Source of the DNA: CAZAGD01 sp049699975
GTDB lineage: Bacteria > Desulfobacterota > SM23-61
NCBI GenBank assembly: GCA_049699975.1
Contig: JBNAWB010000026.1
Location: 1 to 27,948 of the forward strand
DNA length: 27,948 nt
Direction: 5' to 3'
The position numbers were made by a program, and so were the translations under genes. Numbering within the stretch: position 1 is the stretch's first letter; each line of letters opens with the position of its first letter. Positions 8,194 to 16,380 of this stretch are shown here, piece by piece. The notes beneath the pieces were generated by a model. The model saw nothing but the letters and a program-made list of their open reading frames with translations. It made no database searches and was not told the DNA's origin.

Positions 8194-8194
8194 T

Positions 8195-9577
8195 CTAAGT
8201 TTCTTCTTCTAATTTCTTTCTTAAAGTATTCCTTGCTATTCCCAGAATCTTGGCTGCTTGAACTTGATTCCCGTGGGTAAGTTCGAGAGCCCTTTTTATC
8301 ATCTGCCCCTCGACTTTCCGGATCACTTCATCAAAAATATTGGGGAATTTGCTTTTCAAGGCTAAGCAGGCAAGTTGCTCAATAATATTATTAAGATTAT
8401 CACCAAAGAATTTTTCTTCGGGGAAGCTATTAGGTAGTTCAATGGAAAGATAATCACGTTTGGAGAAGACCATAGCTCTTTGGATGGTATTTTCTAATTC
8501 TCTCACATTGCCTGGCCAGTGATATAATTTTAATTTCTCCAGCGACTCAGAAGTTATACCTCTGATCGTTTTATTGATTTTTTTATTATATTTCTGAATA
8601 AAATATTGGATAAGAGCAGGTATATCCTCTTTTCTTTCTCGTAAAGGTGGCACATGAATATTAACCACATTAATCCGATAATAGAGATCTTCTCGGAAAA
8701 ACCCTTTTTTGACTAAATTCTCAAGATTCTTGTTTGTGGCCGTAATAATGCGTACATCTGTTTTTACTATATCTTTGCTGCCGAGTCTTTGAATTTCTCC
8801 ATCTTGGAGTACCCGCAAAAGTTTGGCTTGCAAAGAAAGAGGCATATCGCCAATTTCATCAAAGAAAATGGTTCCTTCATTACATTGCTCAAATTTTCCT
8901 AAGCGCCTAAAATCTGCTCCGGTAAATGCACCCCGCTCATACCCAAAAAGTTCGGCTTCCAGAAGCTGGTCTGGTATAGCTGAACAATTAATAGCAATAA
9001 AAGGCTTGGTTGCTCGGCTACTGTAATGGTATATTGCCCTGGCAATCAGTTCTTTGCCTGTTCCGCTTTCTCCCCTAATTAAGATTGGTGTATCTGTCTG
9101 CGCGACCTGGCCAATCTGTTTATAAATCTCCAGCATCTGGGGACTCTTACCGATGATTTTTGCTCTTGTTTCATAATTTTTAACTTCATCAAAAGTGACT
9201 ACCTCTTGCATCAACTTTTTCGCGTTAAGCGCTTCCCTAACGCGCATAAGTAATTCATCATTATCAAATGGTTTGGGAATATAATCATAGGCCCCCAGTT
9301 TCATAGCATATATTGCCTTTTCAGTGGTACTAAAAGCGGTCATCATAATTACTTGAATTCTGGGGTCCACTTCTTTTATCTTTTTTAATACTTCCAAACC
9401 ATCCATTTGGGGCATCCGCACATCCATAATTACCAAGTCAGGTATAAGGTTATTCAACAACACTAATGCCTCTTCCCCACTTGCCGCCGTCTGCACATCA
9501 TACCCTTCCGCTTCCAGGAATCTCTTCAGGGAATAGCAAATTGCTCTTTGATCATCTACTACCAATAACTTATTCAT
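8195..9577 (-). CDS. NtrC-family sigma54-dependent response regulator
   Basis: 460 aa in three domains. Receiver domain, residues 1-120, with acidic pocket Asp8/Asp9, phospho-acceptor Asp52 and Lys102. AAA+ activator domain, about 140-370, with Walker A GESGTGKE (169-176), an intact GAFTGA sigma54-contact loop (216-221), Walker B IFFDEIGD and an arginine-finger region FREDLYYRINV. Fis-type helix-turn-helix at the C-terminus (NQVQAAKILGIARNTLRKKL). All catalytic motifs are present, so it should be a working activator. Its ATG overlaps the kinase stop as ATGA, indicating coupled translation. The sigma54 promoter immediately downstream, driving the Mo/W oxidoreductase operon, is the obvious target. 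Confidence 0.95.
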   Translation of the reverse strand: MNKLLVVDDQRAICYSLKRFLEAEGYDVQTAASGEEALVLLNNLIPDLVIMDVRMPQMDGLEVLKKIKEVDPRIQVIMMTAFSTTEKAIYAMKLGAYDYIPKPFDNDELLMRVREALNAKKLMQEVVTFDEVKNYETRAKIIGKSPQMLEIYKQIGQVAQTDTPILIRGESGTGKELIARAIYHYSSRATKPFIAINCSAIPDQLLEAELFGYERGAFTGADFRRLGKFEQCNEGTIFFDEIGDMPLSLQAKLLRVLQDGEIQRLGSKDIVKTDVRIITATNKNLENLVKKGFFREDLYYRINVVNIHVPPLRERKEDIPALIQYFIQKYNKKINKTIRGITSESLEKLKLYHWPGNVRELENTIQRAMVFSKRDYLSIELPNSFPEEKFFGDNLNNIIEQLACLALKSKFPNIFDEVIRKVEGQMIKRALELTHGNQVQAAKILGIARNTLRKKLEEET

Positions 9578-10956
9578 ATATTTAACGGTATTCTCACTTT
9601 AAAAGTTGTCCCCTGACCATTATTTTCAAAATTAATCTCTCCATTATGAAGGGTGACTATATTATAGGCTATTGAAAGACCGAGTCCTGTGCCGTCTGGT
9701 TTGGTGGTAAAAAATGGGTCAAAAATCTTATTTTTTATATTTTCTGGAATACCACCTCCGGTATCTGAGATAGAAATAAATGCATAGCCATTATCTAGCC
9801 CACTAGCGATTGATAACTTTCCCCCATCAGGCATTGCCTCAATAGCATTAAGGATGATGTTGAGTAGTACTTGTTCTAACAAAGCTTTATCAGCTTTTAA
9901 AGGTGGTAGCTTAGAAAGTTTTAACTCGGTCACAATTTTCTGGTCTTTTATATGAAATTTTGCCAGATTTAACAATTGTTTTATTATTGAATTCAGGTAA
10001 ACTTCAGAGAAGTTGACTTCATTGATGCGAGCAAATTTAAGAAATCTGGTCAACAAATTCTCCATTCTTTCGACCTCAGAAAGGATTACCTCCATATCTT
10101 CTTTCGTTAAACGGGGATTATTTTTAAATGCTTGAAATAACACTTTAATTGAAGTAAGAGGGTTTCGTAGCTCATGAGCAAAGCCAGCAGAAATTCTTCC
10201 GAGAGCAGTCAATTTCTCAGTTCTGAGCATCTTTTTATAGGACTCTTCCATTCGTTCTCTATATAACTTAAGCTCTTTAGAAAGACTGTTAAATGTTTTT
10301 GCTAATTCGCCAATTTCATCCTTGGAATTTATTTTTAGGACCTCACCAAAATGCCCGCGGGAGAGGTGATGGGTAAAATCCACGAGCCTGTATAATGGCT
10401 TGGTTATCAATTTACCTAAGCCACCCGATAGAGCCGAACCGATTATTACCCCAACTATGGTTAAAGTGATAACCGTATTTCGAAGTCTAATTAACGTTTG
10501 CTTAATTCGTTCTTGCTTAATTCCTATATGAAGTTCTGACTCCATCCCTTCAAATATCCTTATTCCAAAATCTCTTATATGACCTAATTCTGTATTTAAC
10601 AATTGGATAGAAAAATTATTTTGGCTGATAGGATTCCAATGCAAAAGGTCTACGGGATAGCCGTTTTTAAAGCTGTGGGCAAGCAGGTGACCATCTGTAT
10701 CGGTTATAAATACATAGGCAATATCTCTTTCGGTCTTAATAACCGCTTCAATAGCCTCCTCTATTTTATAGCGGTCATGCAACAGCACGTAATCTGCTAT
10801 TATATTGGCCAGATTTTTAGCCAGAGATTCTCCTCCTTTTAATAACTCATCCTTCATGGTATCAGCAACCAAATTTTTGACCGCTAAACCTATTAGAACC
10901 CCCAAGCTTACTACAATAAGAAAATTTAAACTTACAATCTTAACCCAAAGCTTCAT
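9574..10956 (-). CDS. Membrane-bound sensor histidine kinase with HAMP domain
   Basis: 460 aa. TM1 spans about residues 7-28, followed by a periplasmic region of about 130 residues, TM2 at about 160-182, and HAMP at about 183-235. The HisKA domain has the H-box FAHELRNPLTSIK (His261), and the HATPase has an N-box (NIILNAIEAM), G1 (DTGGGIPENI) and GTGLGLSIAYN. It has no C-terminal receiver. It should phosphorylate the NtrC-type regulator whose gene overlaps its stop codon. The upstream lipoprotein gene also overlaps it by ATGA, so ligand is probably sensed by that PhnD-like protein and relayed through the periplasmic domain, as described for AioX/AioS and for the PhnD-like part of TtrS. Confidence 0.93.
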   Translation of the reverse strand: MKLWVKIVSLNFLIVVSLGVLIGLAVKNLVADTMKDELLKGGESLAKNLANIIADYVLLHDRYKIEEAIEAVIKTERDIAYVFITDTDGHLLAHSFKNGYPVDLLHWNPISQNNFSIQLLNTELGHIRDFGIRIFEGMESELHIGIKQERIKQTLIRLRNTVITLTIVGVIIGSALSGGLGKLITKPLYRLVDFTHHLSRGHFGEVLKINSKDEIGELAKTFNSLSKELKLYRERMEESYKKMLRTEKLTALGRISAGFAHELRNPLTSIKVLFQAFKNNPRLTKEDMEVILSEVERMENLLTRFLKFARINEVNFSEVYLNSIIKQLLNLAKFHIKDQKIVTELKLSKLPPLKADKALLEQVLLNIILNAIEAMPDGGKLSIASGLDNGYAFISISDTGGGIPENIKNKIFDPFFTTKPDGTGLGLSIAYNIVTLHNGEINFENNGQGTTFKVRIPLNI

Positions 10957-11876
10957 TGCATTAAACCGTATTTAAATACGAGACTTTTTATTTCATTTAA
11001 AGACCCATCTTTGTAAGTAGTAAATCCATTGGGCATCTCGGTTTTTTCCCAATCTGTTAAAATGCCAGCGTGCTTATTTTGGGGATCGAATAAAAGCAAT
11101 ACTTCCGTAACCGTCTTTAAAATGGTGGAATTAACTCCTTTATGGACACAAATAAGGCTGCTCGGGAAGGGTTTTGATAGGGCAATAATTCTGACTTTTC
11201 CTTTTGCTGCCAATCGATAGGCAAGTGTATCTTGCATACCCCCCGCCTCGTATTCCCCATTCATGATAGCTCTCGCCGTATTGCCATGGGAGCCCGTAAA
11301 AATATAATTTTTTAGATCCGCTAATCTAAGGCCTTCGTCTTCGAGCATCTTTCGGGGGATGATATGGCCTTGGGTCGAAAATTTATCGCCAAAGGCGAAG
11401 GATCGCCCTCTTAAATCCTTAATGGTTTTAATAGGGCTATCCATTTGGGTAATGATGACTGCCCGATATTCAGGTTTTCCTTTGGCATTAAGGCCCATAA
11501 CTAAACAATTAGCACCATATTTCTCTTTGGCCAACACACAATTAACAGGCCCTAAGGCAGCAAAATGAGTAATGCCCCGCCCCAAATTTTCGACTGTGTC
11601 TTCGTATTTTTCCGTAAATCGTAGAGAAAATTTGTATCCGGAATATTGCTCCAAATAGCGGAGAAAAGGTAAATATATTCTTACGTCCTCTCTCGGACCG
11701 AGTCTAAGATCAAAGCCAAATTTAAGTGTATCGGCATCAGGCTGTTTTAAAGAATTTTTAGGGATCTCAATAGTTCGTTTATAAAGGCTAACTTTTTTAC
11801 CAACCTCTTCGTCTCCGCAACTTATGATCAAGAAGGGAAGAATTAGCCAAATAAATTTTTTAATGTTTTTGATCAT
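10953..11876 (-). CDS. PhnD-like periplasmic oxyanion-sensing lipoprotein (AioX/ArxX-type component)
   Basis: About 307 aa. The ATG at 11876 is preceded by GGAG at 4 bp; a TTG at 11894 is in frame but less likely. A short basic N-terminus, hydrophobic core and lipobox LIISC-G (Cys20) indicate a lipoprotein anchored outside the inner membrane. The mature protein has the PhnD/phosphonate-binding pattern: FAALGP near residue 105, KDLRGRSFAFGDKFSTQG, and GSHGNTARAIMNGEYEAGGMQD. No cognate ABC permease or ATPase is adjacent. Instead its stop overlaps the histidine kinase start (ATGA), so a sensory role is much more likely than transport. Cys113 and Cys124 near the predicted binding cleft might matter if the ligand is thiophilic. 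The ligand is unknown. Confidence 0.87.
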   Translation of the reverse strand: MIKNIKKFIWLILPFLIISCGDEEVGKKVSLYKRTIEIPKNSLKQPDADTLKFGFDLRLGPREDVRIYLPFLRYLEQYSGYKFSLRFTEKYEDTVENLGRGITHFAALGPVNCVLAKEKYGANCLVMGLNAKGKPEYRAVIITQMDSPIKTIKDLRGRSFAFGDKFSTQGHIIPRKMLEDEGLRLADLKNYIFTGSHGNTARAIMNGEYEAGGMQDTLAYRLAAKGKVRIIALSKPFPSSLICVHKGVNSTILKTVTEVLLLFDPQNKHAGILTDWEKTEMPNGFTTYKDGSLNEIKSLVFKYGLMQ

Positions 11877-11935
11877 CTTTCTCCGCCAATACAATTCAAC
11901 GGCGGGCCGAGCCCAGGATAATTAGCTTCTTTAAT

Positions 11936-11964
11936 TATTTACAGCTAAAATCATTTCTCACCAA
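11936..11964 (-). promoter_or_regulatory. Possible sigma70 promoter for the sensor operon
   Basis: On the minus strand, TTGGTG (11964-11959) and TAAATA (11941-11936) are separated by 17 bp, about 60 bp upstream of the lipoprotein ATG. Both hexamers are imperfect. The 373-bp divergent gap 11877-12249 is otherwise AT-rich and I see no further gene in it, only the marR promoter and operator at its right end. Confidence 0.35.
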
Positions 11965-12186
11965 ATTTATCTGATTAAGTGTGCACATTTCCACTCCCCA
12001 TAGCTAGGAGAGAAGAGAGGCTGACCTTAAAAATTAAGAGATTCCTGAAATTTGCAAGAGCTATCTATATTCTTTTTTTGGTATAGGCGAAAGTCTTGAA
12101 CATTCAACTATTATTAATTTAAATCTGCCTAATTTTATCTAATTTGCTTGGAAATGGGAAATATTTTTTAGAATGCTCGATTTTTC

Positions 12187-12215
12187 TTGACAGGATGAAT
12201 AGATTGTATTATTTT
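12187..12215 (+). promoter_or_regulatory. Sigma70 promoter of marR
   Basis: A perfect -35 TTGACA (12187-12192) is followed after 17 bp by TATTTT (12210-12215). Expected transcription starts near 12222, close to the marR ATG at 12250. The -10 overlaps the candidate MarR operator at 12212-12225. Confidence 0.55.
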
Positions 12216-12225
12216 GTATGCTAAT
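12212..12225 (+). promoter_or_regulatory. Candidate MarR operator O1 overlapping the -10 box
   Basis: TTTTGTATGCTAAT contains TTGTATGC, the exact reverse complement of GCATACAA in the site at 12666-12679 just after the regulator gene. The pair bracketing marR suggests autoregulation. Inferred from the shared sequence only. Confidence 0.4.
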
Positions 12226-12249
12226 TATTTTAAAAGCTGAAAATTATTT

Positions 12250-12663
12250 ATGCCCCAATACGAAGATTGTTTAGTATTTCTGCTGGCGAAAGCTTATCAA
12301 AAAGCCCATGCCGCCTTCAAGCAGAGACTTGCTCCTTATGGAATCACTCCTGTGCAGCATCTTATTCTGGCTGTTCTGGCAGAAGAAGAATTTCTCACCC
12401 CGGCGGAAATCTCCGAAAGAATTCTCATGGATGGAGCCACCCTCTCTGGAGTATTAGACCGCATGGCTGAAGCCAGCTTAATACGCAAGGAAGAAAATCC
12501 GCAAGACCGCCGGTCGCTAAAAATATCTTTGACAGCCAAGGCTAAAAAAATGTGTGCTGACCTGGCCGCCCAAAGAAAAGCCCTAAATGAGGAGTTGACG
12601 GCTAAGTTTACTATGGAAGAGAAAATTCTACTCAAAAGATTGCTCAAAGATTTAAAAGAGTAA
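12250..12663 (+). CDS. MarR-family transcriptional regulator
   Basis: 137 aa, a single winged-helix domain flanked by dimerisation helices. The HTH is LTPAEISERILMDGATLSGVLDRM (about residues 50-73), followed by the wing NPQDRRSLKISLT with the conserved D-x-R in DRRS. It is the first gene of a plus-strand run of seven and lies divergent to the sensor operon, so it probably represses the Fe-S/nitroreductase genes downstream. Cys7 near the N-terminus lies roughly where OhrR-type redox sensors carry their reactive Cys; that is only a hint. The Shine-Dalgarno is poor (the sequence before the ATG is AT-rich), which would keep the regulator scarce. Confidence 0.93.
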   Translation: MPQYEDCLVFLLAKAYQKAHAAFKQRLAPYGITPVQHLILAVLAEEEFLTPAEISERILMDGATLSGVLDRMAEASLIRKEENPQDRRSLKISLTAKAKKMCADLAAQRKALNEELTAKFTMEEKILLKRLLKDLKE

Positions 12664-12665
12664 TT

Positions 12666-12679
12666 ATTTGCATACAAAT
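12666..12679 (+). promoter_or_regulatory. Candidate MarR operator O2 between marR and the redox operon
   Basis: ATTTGCATACAAAT has perfect 5-bp arms (ATTTG/CAAAT) around CATA, a size typical for MarR-family operators. It lies 3 bp after the marR stop and upstream of the ferredoxin-nitroreductase gene. It shares GCATACAA with O1 in inverted orientation. Confidence 0.45.
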
Positions 12680-12717
12680 AATAAAGGAGGCATAAAAAAC
12701 CGGCGCAGGAGAAAAAA

Positions 12718-13605
12718 GTGCCTATGATATACATAAAGCAAGAAAAATGCACTAATTGTGGCTTGTGTGTTTCCGTATGCGTGCGCCGCATTCTTCGCCT
12801 GGGGGATAAAGGAGTAGAAATAACTGATCCCAGTATGTGTTTTTATTGTGGTCATTGCAAAGCGGTCTGCCCGGCAGATGCTTTTTATTTTAGCGAAGGC
12901 AATGATCAATTCTTACCGGTTATTTCCAAGAGGGAGATTCCGCAGCCGGCTATTTTTTTCCGTTTCTTAAGGAGACGCCGCAGTTTACGGGTTTACGAAG
13001 ACCGTTTAGTAGAAAAAACTAAATTAAAAATGTTAATCGAGGCTGGCCGCTATGCGCCCACCGGGTCAAACCGTCAAGCATGTGAATTCGCCGTCGTCAG
13101 CGGCCGGCCGATGTTAGATCAAGTTTGCGCCTTAGCTATTGCTGACCTCTGCCAACAAGGGGAAGAGATTAAAAAAGTAATGGCCCAATATCAAAGTCTG
13201 CCCCAGCCGCTGCCCGCGGAATTATTAGCTAAACAAAATTTTCCCCCAATTTGGGAGCGGATCGCGAAAAAGTGGCAAGAGGGGGAAGACCAGCTCCTCC
13301 ATCATGCTCCTGCTTTAATCATCATCCATATGGATAAAAATGCCGCTACTACGCCAGAGATAGACGCGGCCATTGCTGCCACCCAGATGGTCCTCCTGGC
13401 CGAGACCTTGGGTTTAGGAACCTGCTTTATTGCCTTTCTTGTTTGGGCCATAGAACACGCTGCAGATTTAAAAAGGCTGCTCCAGATCCCTGATCACCAC
13501 CAAGCGCTGATTGCTTTTACCGTTGGCTATCCTGCTGTCCATTACCTTAGAGAAGTAGCCCGAAATCAGGCGCGGGTAAAATGGCTGGGGGAGTACATTG
13601 ACTAA
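12718..13605 (+). CDS. Ferredoxin-nitroreductase fusion (4Fe-4S plus FMN flavoprotein)
   Basis: 295 aa. An N-terminal bacterial ferredoxin-type domain (CTNCGLCVSVC at about residues 12-22 and CFYCGHCKAVC at about 42-52) should carry two [4Fe-4S] clusters. It is joined to a nitroreductase-fold FMN domain from about residue 80, with the phosphate-binding RRRRSLRVYED and PTGSNRQACEFAVV. It probably passes electrons from a low-potential donor to FMN and on to an unsaturated or nitro-type substrate; the natural substrate of this architecture is generally unknown. I used the GTG at 12718, 6 bp after AGGAG; an ATG at 12724 is the alternative. A separate strong AAAGGAGG at 12683-12690 has no suitable start codon after it. 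First structural gene after marR. Confidence 0.87.
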   Translation: MPMIYIKQEKCTNCGLCVSVCVRRILRLGDKGVEITDPSMCFYCGHCKAVCPADAFYFSEGNDQFLPVISKREIPQPAIFFRFLRRRRSLRVYEDRLVEKTKLKMLIEAGRYAPTGSNRQACEFAVVSGRPMLDQVCALAIADLCQQGEEIKKVMAQYQSLPQPLPAELLAKQNFPPIWERIAKKWQEGEDQLLHHAPALIIIHMDKNAATTPEIDAAIAATQMVLLAETLGLGTCFIAFLVWAIEHAADLKRLLQIPDHHQALIAFTVGYPAVHYLREVARNQARVKWLGEYID

Positions 13606-13625
13606 TCCAGAGAGGAGGAAACCAA

Positions 13626-14699
13626 ATGCATCAAGATGTTTACAAAAGGTTGTGTCAGACTATGGCCCAAAGGGGAGGCCCTTACCCAGGCCTGGATATT
13701 CCTGAATTTTACGATTTAGCTCAAGAACTCTTCACTTTAGCCGAAGCAGAAGTGGCGGCCGCGATGCCCCGTAAACCTGCTCCGGCTTCGATAATCGCCC
13801 AGCAGCTAGGCAAAAAAGAAGAAGAGGTGCGCCTTATTCTCGAGGCCATGGCGGATAAAGGTCTGTGCAGCACCTTTGTAGCTGATGATCAACGCTATTA
13901 TGTGCCCATTCCCTTCGTACCTGGAATCTTTGAGTTCCAATTTATGCGCGGTACTAAAACGGAGCGGGATAGGAAAATTGCTAAATTGATTCATGCCTAT
14001 AAAGATGCCGTGGATCGTCTTTCGCCGGTTCAATCAATTTCCTTTCCTTTTAACCGAGTTATTCCAGTGGGCGTAAGCCTGCGCCCCGATTCTCGCGTCC
14101 ATACCTTTAATCAAGTTTATGCTTATATTGACCGTTACGATCCGATAGCAGTCTCTACTTGCTTTTGTCGCCACGAAGCAAAGCTTTTGCATGAAAAGGA
14201 TGATTGTGGAAAGCCTGATGATGTATGCATGCAATTCGGCCTGGGAGCAGCTTATGTCATCGAAAGAGGTTTGGGCAAGAAGGTAAGTAAAGAAGAAGCC
14301 AAGGAAGTTTTGCAAAAAGCAGAAAAAGCTGGATTAGTCCATGCCAGCTTGAATACGCAAGAAATTGATTTTATCTGTAATTGTTGCCCCTGTCATTGCC
14401 TCATTCTGAAACGGGCCTTAAGCCACCCCCAACCAGGAAAAGTACTTTATTCTGGTTACCAGCCGGTTTATCAACAGGAATTATGCACAGGTTGCGGCAC
14501 TTGTGCGGAGAGGTGTCCAGCAAAGGCAGTGAATCTAAAAGATAATATTCCCCAACTCGATCCTGACCGCTGTTTTGGTTGCGGCGTATGCGCTTCCAGC
14601 TGTCCAGTTGCAGCCATCACTATGGAAGTTAAACCAGATACTCCTCCTCCGCCCTTGAATCGGAAAGAGTTGCGCCAGGCTTTAGAAATGAGCCGTTAA
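13626..14699 (+). CDS. Multi-cluster 4Fe-4S protein with N-terminal winged-helix-like domain
   Basis: 357 aa. Residues about 45-95 look like a winged helix (ASIIAQQLGKKEEEVRLIL-EAMADKGL). A middle region carries unusual cysteine clusters: STCFCRHEAKLL near 178, DDCGKPDDVC near 198, and ICNCCPCHC near 255. Two classical ferredoxin motifs follow at the C-terminus (CTGCGTCAERC and CFGCGVCASSC, about 288-330). Proteins of this layout occur in anaerobes beside redox enzymes and may act as electron-transfer hubs; I do not know a biochemically proven function. There is no signal peptide, so it is cytoplasmic. GAGAGGAGG precedes the ATG, and it follows the nitroreductase gene by 20 bp, clearly one transcript. 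Confidence 0.83.
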   Translation: MHQDVYKRLCQTMAQRGGPYPGLDIPEFYDLAQELFTLAEAEVAAAMPRKPAPASIIAQQLGKKEEEVRLILEAMADKGLCSTFVADDQRYYVPIPFVPGIFEFQFMRGTKTERDRKIAKLIHAYKDAVDRLSPVQSISFPFNRVIPVGVSLRPDSRVHTFNQVYAYIDRYDPIAVSTCFCRHEAKLLHEKDDCGKPDDVCMQFGLGAAYVIERGLGKKVSKEEAKEVLQKAEKAGLVHASLNTQEIDFICNCCPCHCLILKRALSHPQPGKVLYSGYQPVYQQELCTGCGTCAERCPAKAVNLKDNIPQLDPDRCFGCGVCASSCPVAAITMEVKPDTPPPPLNRKELRQALEMSR

Positions 14700-14722
14700 A
14701 ATTAATCCTTTAGGGAGGGCAA

Positions 14723-15592
14723 ATGAAAAATGGTGCTGATCCAAAAAATTTAAGTGCTTGGGTTGAATCTTTAATTAAAGATTTTATAAACTCTCCGGAA
14801 AACACATTAAAAAATACGGCCAATGAAAAGGCTTGGGATGAACCCCTGGTGGGCTTTGCCTCGGGGAGTGATCAAATATTTCAAGATTTTAAGACTTACG
14901 TAGGAGAATTCCATTGGACTCCTTGGGAAATTTTTTCTAAGACTTTTCCCGCTTGGCAGGGCCAAGCTGAAGACCTCACGGTAATTTCTTGGATTTTGCC
15001 CCAAACGGAAAAGACCAAGGCCGATAACCGCCGGGAGACAGCATATCCGGCGGAGAGATGGGCGCGCGCGCGCATTTTTGGAGAAGAAGTCAACGTCAAA
15101 CTTCGCCAGCTTGTAGTGACTAAATTACAAGGAAGAGGTATCTTAGCCGTAGCCCCTATGCTCTCCCCTTTTTGGGAGCAAAAAATATCTCCGCGTTTTG
15201 GATATGCTTCTACTTGGTCAGAGAGACATGCAGCTTACGCGGCCGGCTTAGGAACTTTTGGCCTTAGCGACGGCCTGATTACGCCTAAGGGTAAAGCCAT
15301 GCGCTGTGGCTCCGTAGTGGCTCATCTAAACATTCCTCCTACCCCAAGGACTTATACGGATCACCGGGCTTACTGCCTTTTCTTTTCTAAGGGAATCTGC
15401 GGCAAATGTATAAAAAGGTGCCCGGCTCAAGCAATTAGTGAAAAAGGGCATGACAAAGTTAAATGCCGGAATTATATGCATCCCCTTATAGAAGAATATG
15501 TGGAGAAAAACTTTGGCTTTAAAGGTTATGGGTGCGGTCTATGCCAAACAGGGGTGCCTTGCGAATCCGGAATCCCCTTGACTGATGCTTAA
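14723..15592 (+). CDS. QueG-like 4Fe-4S protein A (epoxyqueuosine reductase/dehalogenase-related fold)
   Basis: 289 aa. The central part matches the QueG/reductive-dehalogenase-type reductase core: ERHAAYAAGLGTFGLSDGLITPKGKAMRCGSVV around residues 170-200, followed by a cluster motif CGKCIKRCP near 229-237 and further cysteines in KCRNYMHP and CGLCQTGVPC near the C-terminus, suggesting two [4Fe-4S] clusters. In QueG the equivalent region reads GWIGKNT-type and sits beside cobalamin. At 289 aa this protein is shorter than QueG (about 350-380 aa), and a tRNA-modification role is doubtful in this setting. A second, shorter relative follows 59 bp downstream. It is presumably a dedicated reductase or electron carrier for the pathway of this operon. 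Confidence 0.72.
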   Translation: MKNGADPKNLSAWVESLIKDFINSPENTLKNTANEKAWDEPLVGFASGSDQIFQDFKTYVGEFHWTPWEIFSKTFPAWQGQAEDLTVISWILPQTEKTKADNRRETAYPAERWARARIFGEEVNVKLRQLVVTKLQGRGILAVAPMLSPFWEQKISPRFGYASTWSERHAAYAAGLGTFGLSDGLITPKGKAMRCGSVVAHLNIPPTPRTYTDHRAYCLFFSKGICGKCIKRCPAQAISEKGHDKVKCRNYMHPLIEEYVEKNFGFKGYGCGLCQTGVPCESGIPLTDA

Positions 15593-15651
15593 AAACTATT
15601 TACTAAACGATGGAGACTTAAAAAATAAAGAAAAAATGGAAAGGGTGATCC

Positions 15652-16353
15652 ATGGATATTTTTGACTCTGCTTTTCTCGAAGAAATGAAAAAGGAATTGG
15701 AAGTGGAGCTTTTGGGTGCGGCTTCTATAGACGAGAAAACCCACTCTGAAATTAAAAATCAAGCCACCTCCCTTCTGCCAGGAGCAAAATCAGTAATCGT
15801 CTTTGGCAAAGAAATCTTCCCGGAGATAGTCGCCCTGCTTTCGCCCAGCAAGGAGGCCGGCGCAGCAGAAAGAGGAGAATTATTTGGCCCCCATAGTGAC
15901 TATTTAAATAGCCGGCTCACCCGGGCCGTCTATGATTTGGCCAAATTTTTCCATAAAAAAAGTTTTCAATGCCTACCATTACCAGCCGCTGGCTGCCCTA
16001 CGGACCAGAGGTTTTTGAAAGCTCTCTTCTCCTACAAGCATGCCGCCCAGTTGGCCGGGTTAGGAGTTATTGGCCGCCATGGATTGCTGATAACGCCCCA
16101 GTTTGGTCCGCGCGTGAGATTGGCTTGTTTATTGACGAGTGCCAAGGTAGAACCTTCCCCGCCTCGGCAAGAGAATTATTGTTTAGATTGCACGGCCTGC
16201 ATCCGTGCTTGTCCGGCGCAGGCTTTACAGATGCCTCAAGCAGGAGAACAATATGGGCTGAATAAATTTGCCTGCCGCACTTACCGCCAAGCGGGATTGA
16301 CTTGCAGCGTTTGCTTGAAAACATGCGCCGAGGTATTAGAAAAAATAGGATAG
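15652..16353 (+). CDS. QueG-like 4Fe-4S protein B
   Basis: 233 aa. An N-terminal half (LLPGAKSVIVFGKEI at about 42-56) resembles the opening domain of epoxyqueuosine-reductase-like proteins. Then AAQLAGLGVIGRHGLLITPQFGPRVRL (about 130-156) is the family core, followed by CLDCTACIRACP (about 179-190) and a second group C-RTYRQAGLTCSVCLKTC, giving two probable [4Fe-4S] sites. It is diverged from and smaller than its upstream neighbour, so the two may be heteromeric partners or the product of an old duplication. A GGGTGATCC-type Shine-Dalgarno precedes the ATG. The 59-bp gap upstream is AT-rich with no clear promoter. Function unknown beyond redox chemistry. Confidence 0.72.
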   Translation: MDIFDSAFLEEMKKELEVELLGAASIDEKTHSEIKNQATSLLPGAKSVIVFGKEIFPEIVALLSPSKEAGAAERGELFGPHSDYLNSRLTRAVYDLAKFFHKKSFQCLPLPAAGCPTDQRFLKALFSYKHAAQLAGLGVIGRHGLLITPQFGPRVRLACLLTSAKVEPSPPRQENYCLDCTACIRACPAQALQMPQAGEQYGLNKFACRTYRQAGLTCSVCLKTCAEVLEKIG

Positions 16354-16380
16354 AGGAGGGGGAGAGGAAAGGAGGCCTAA

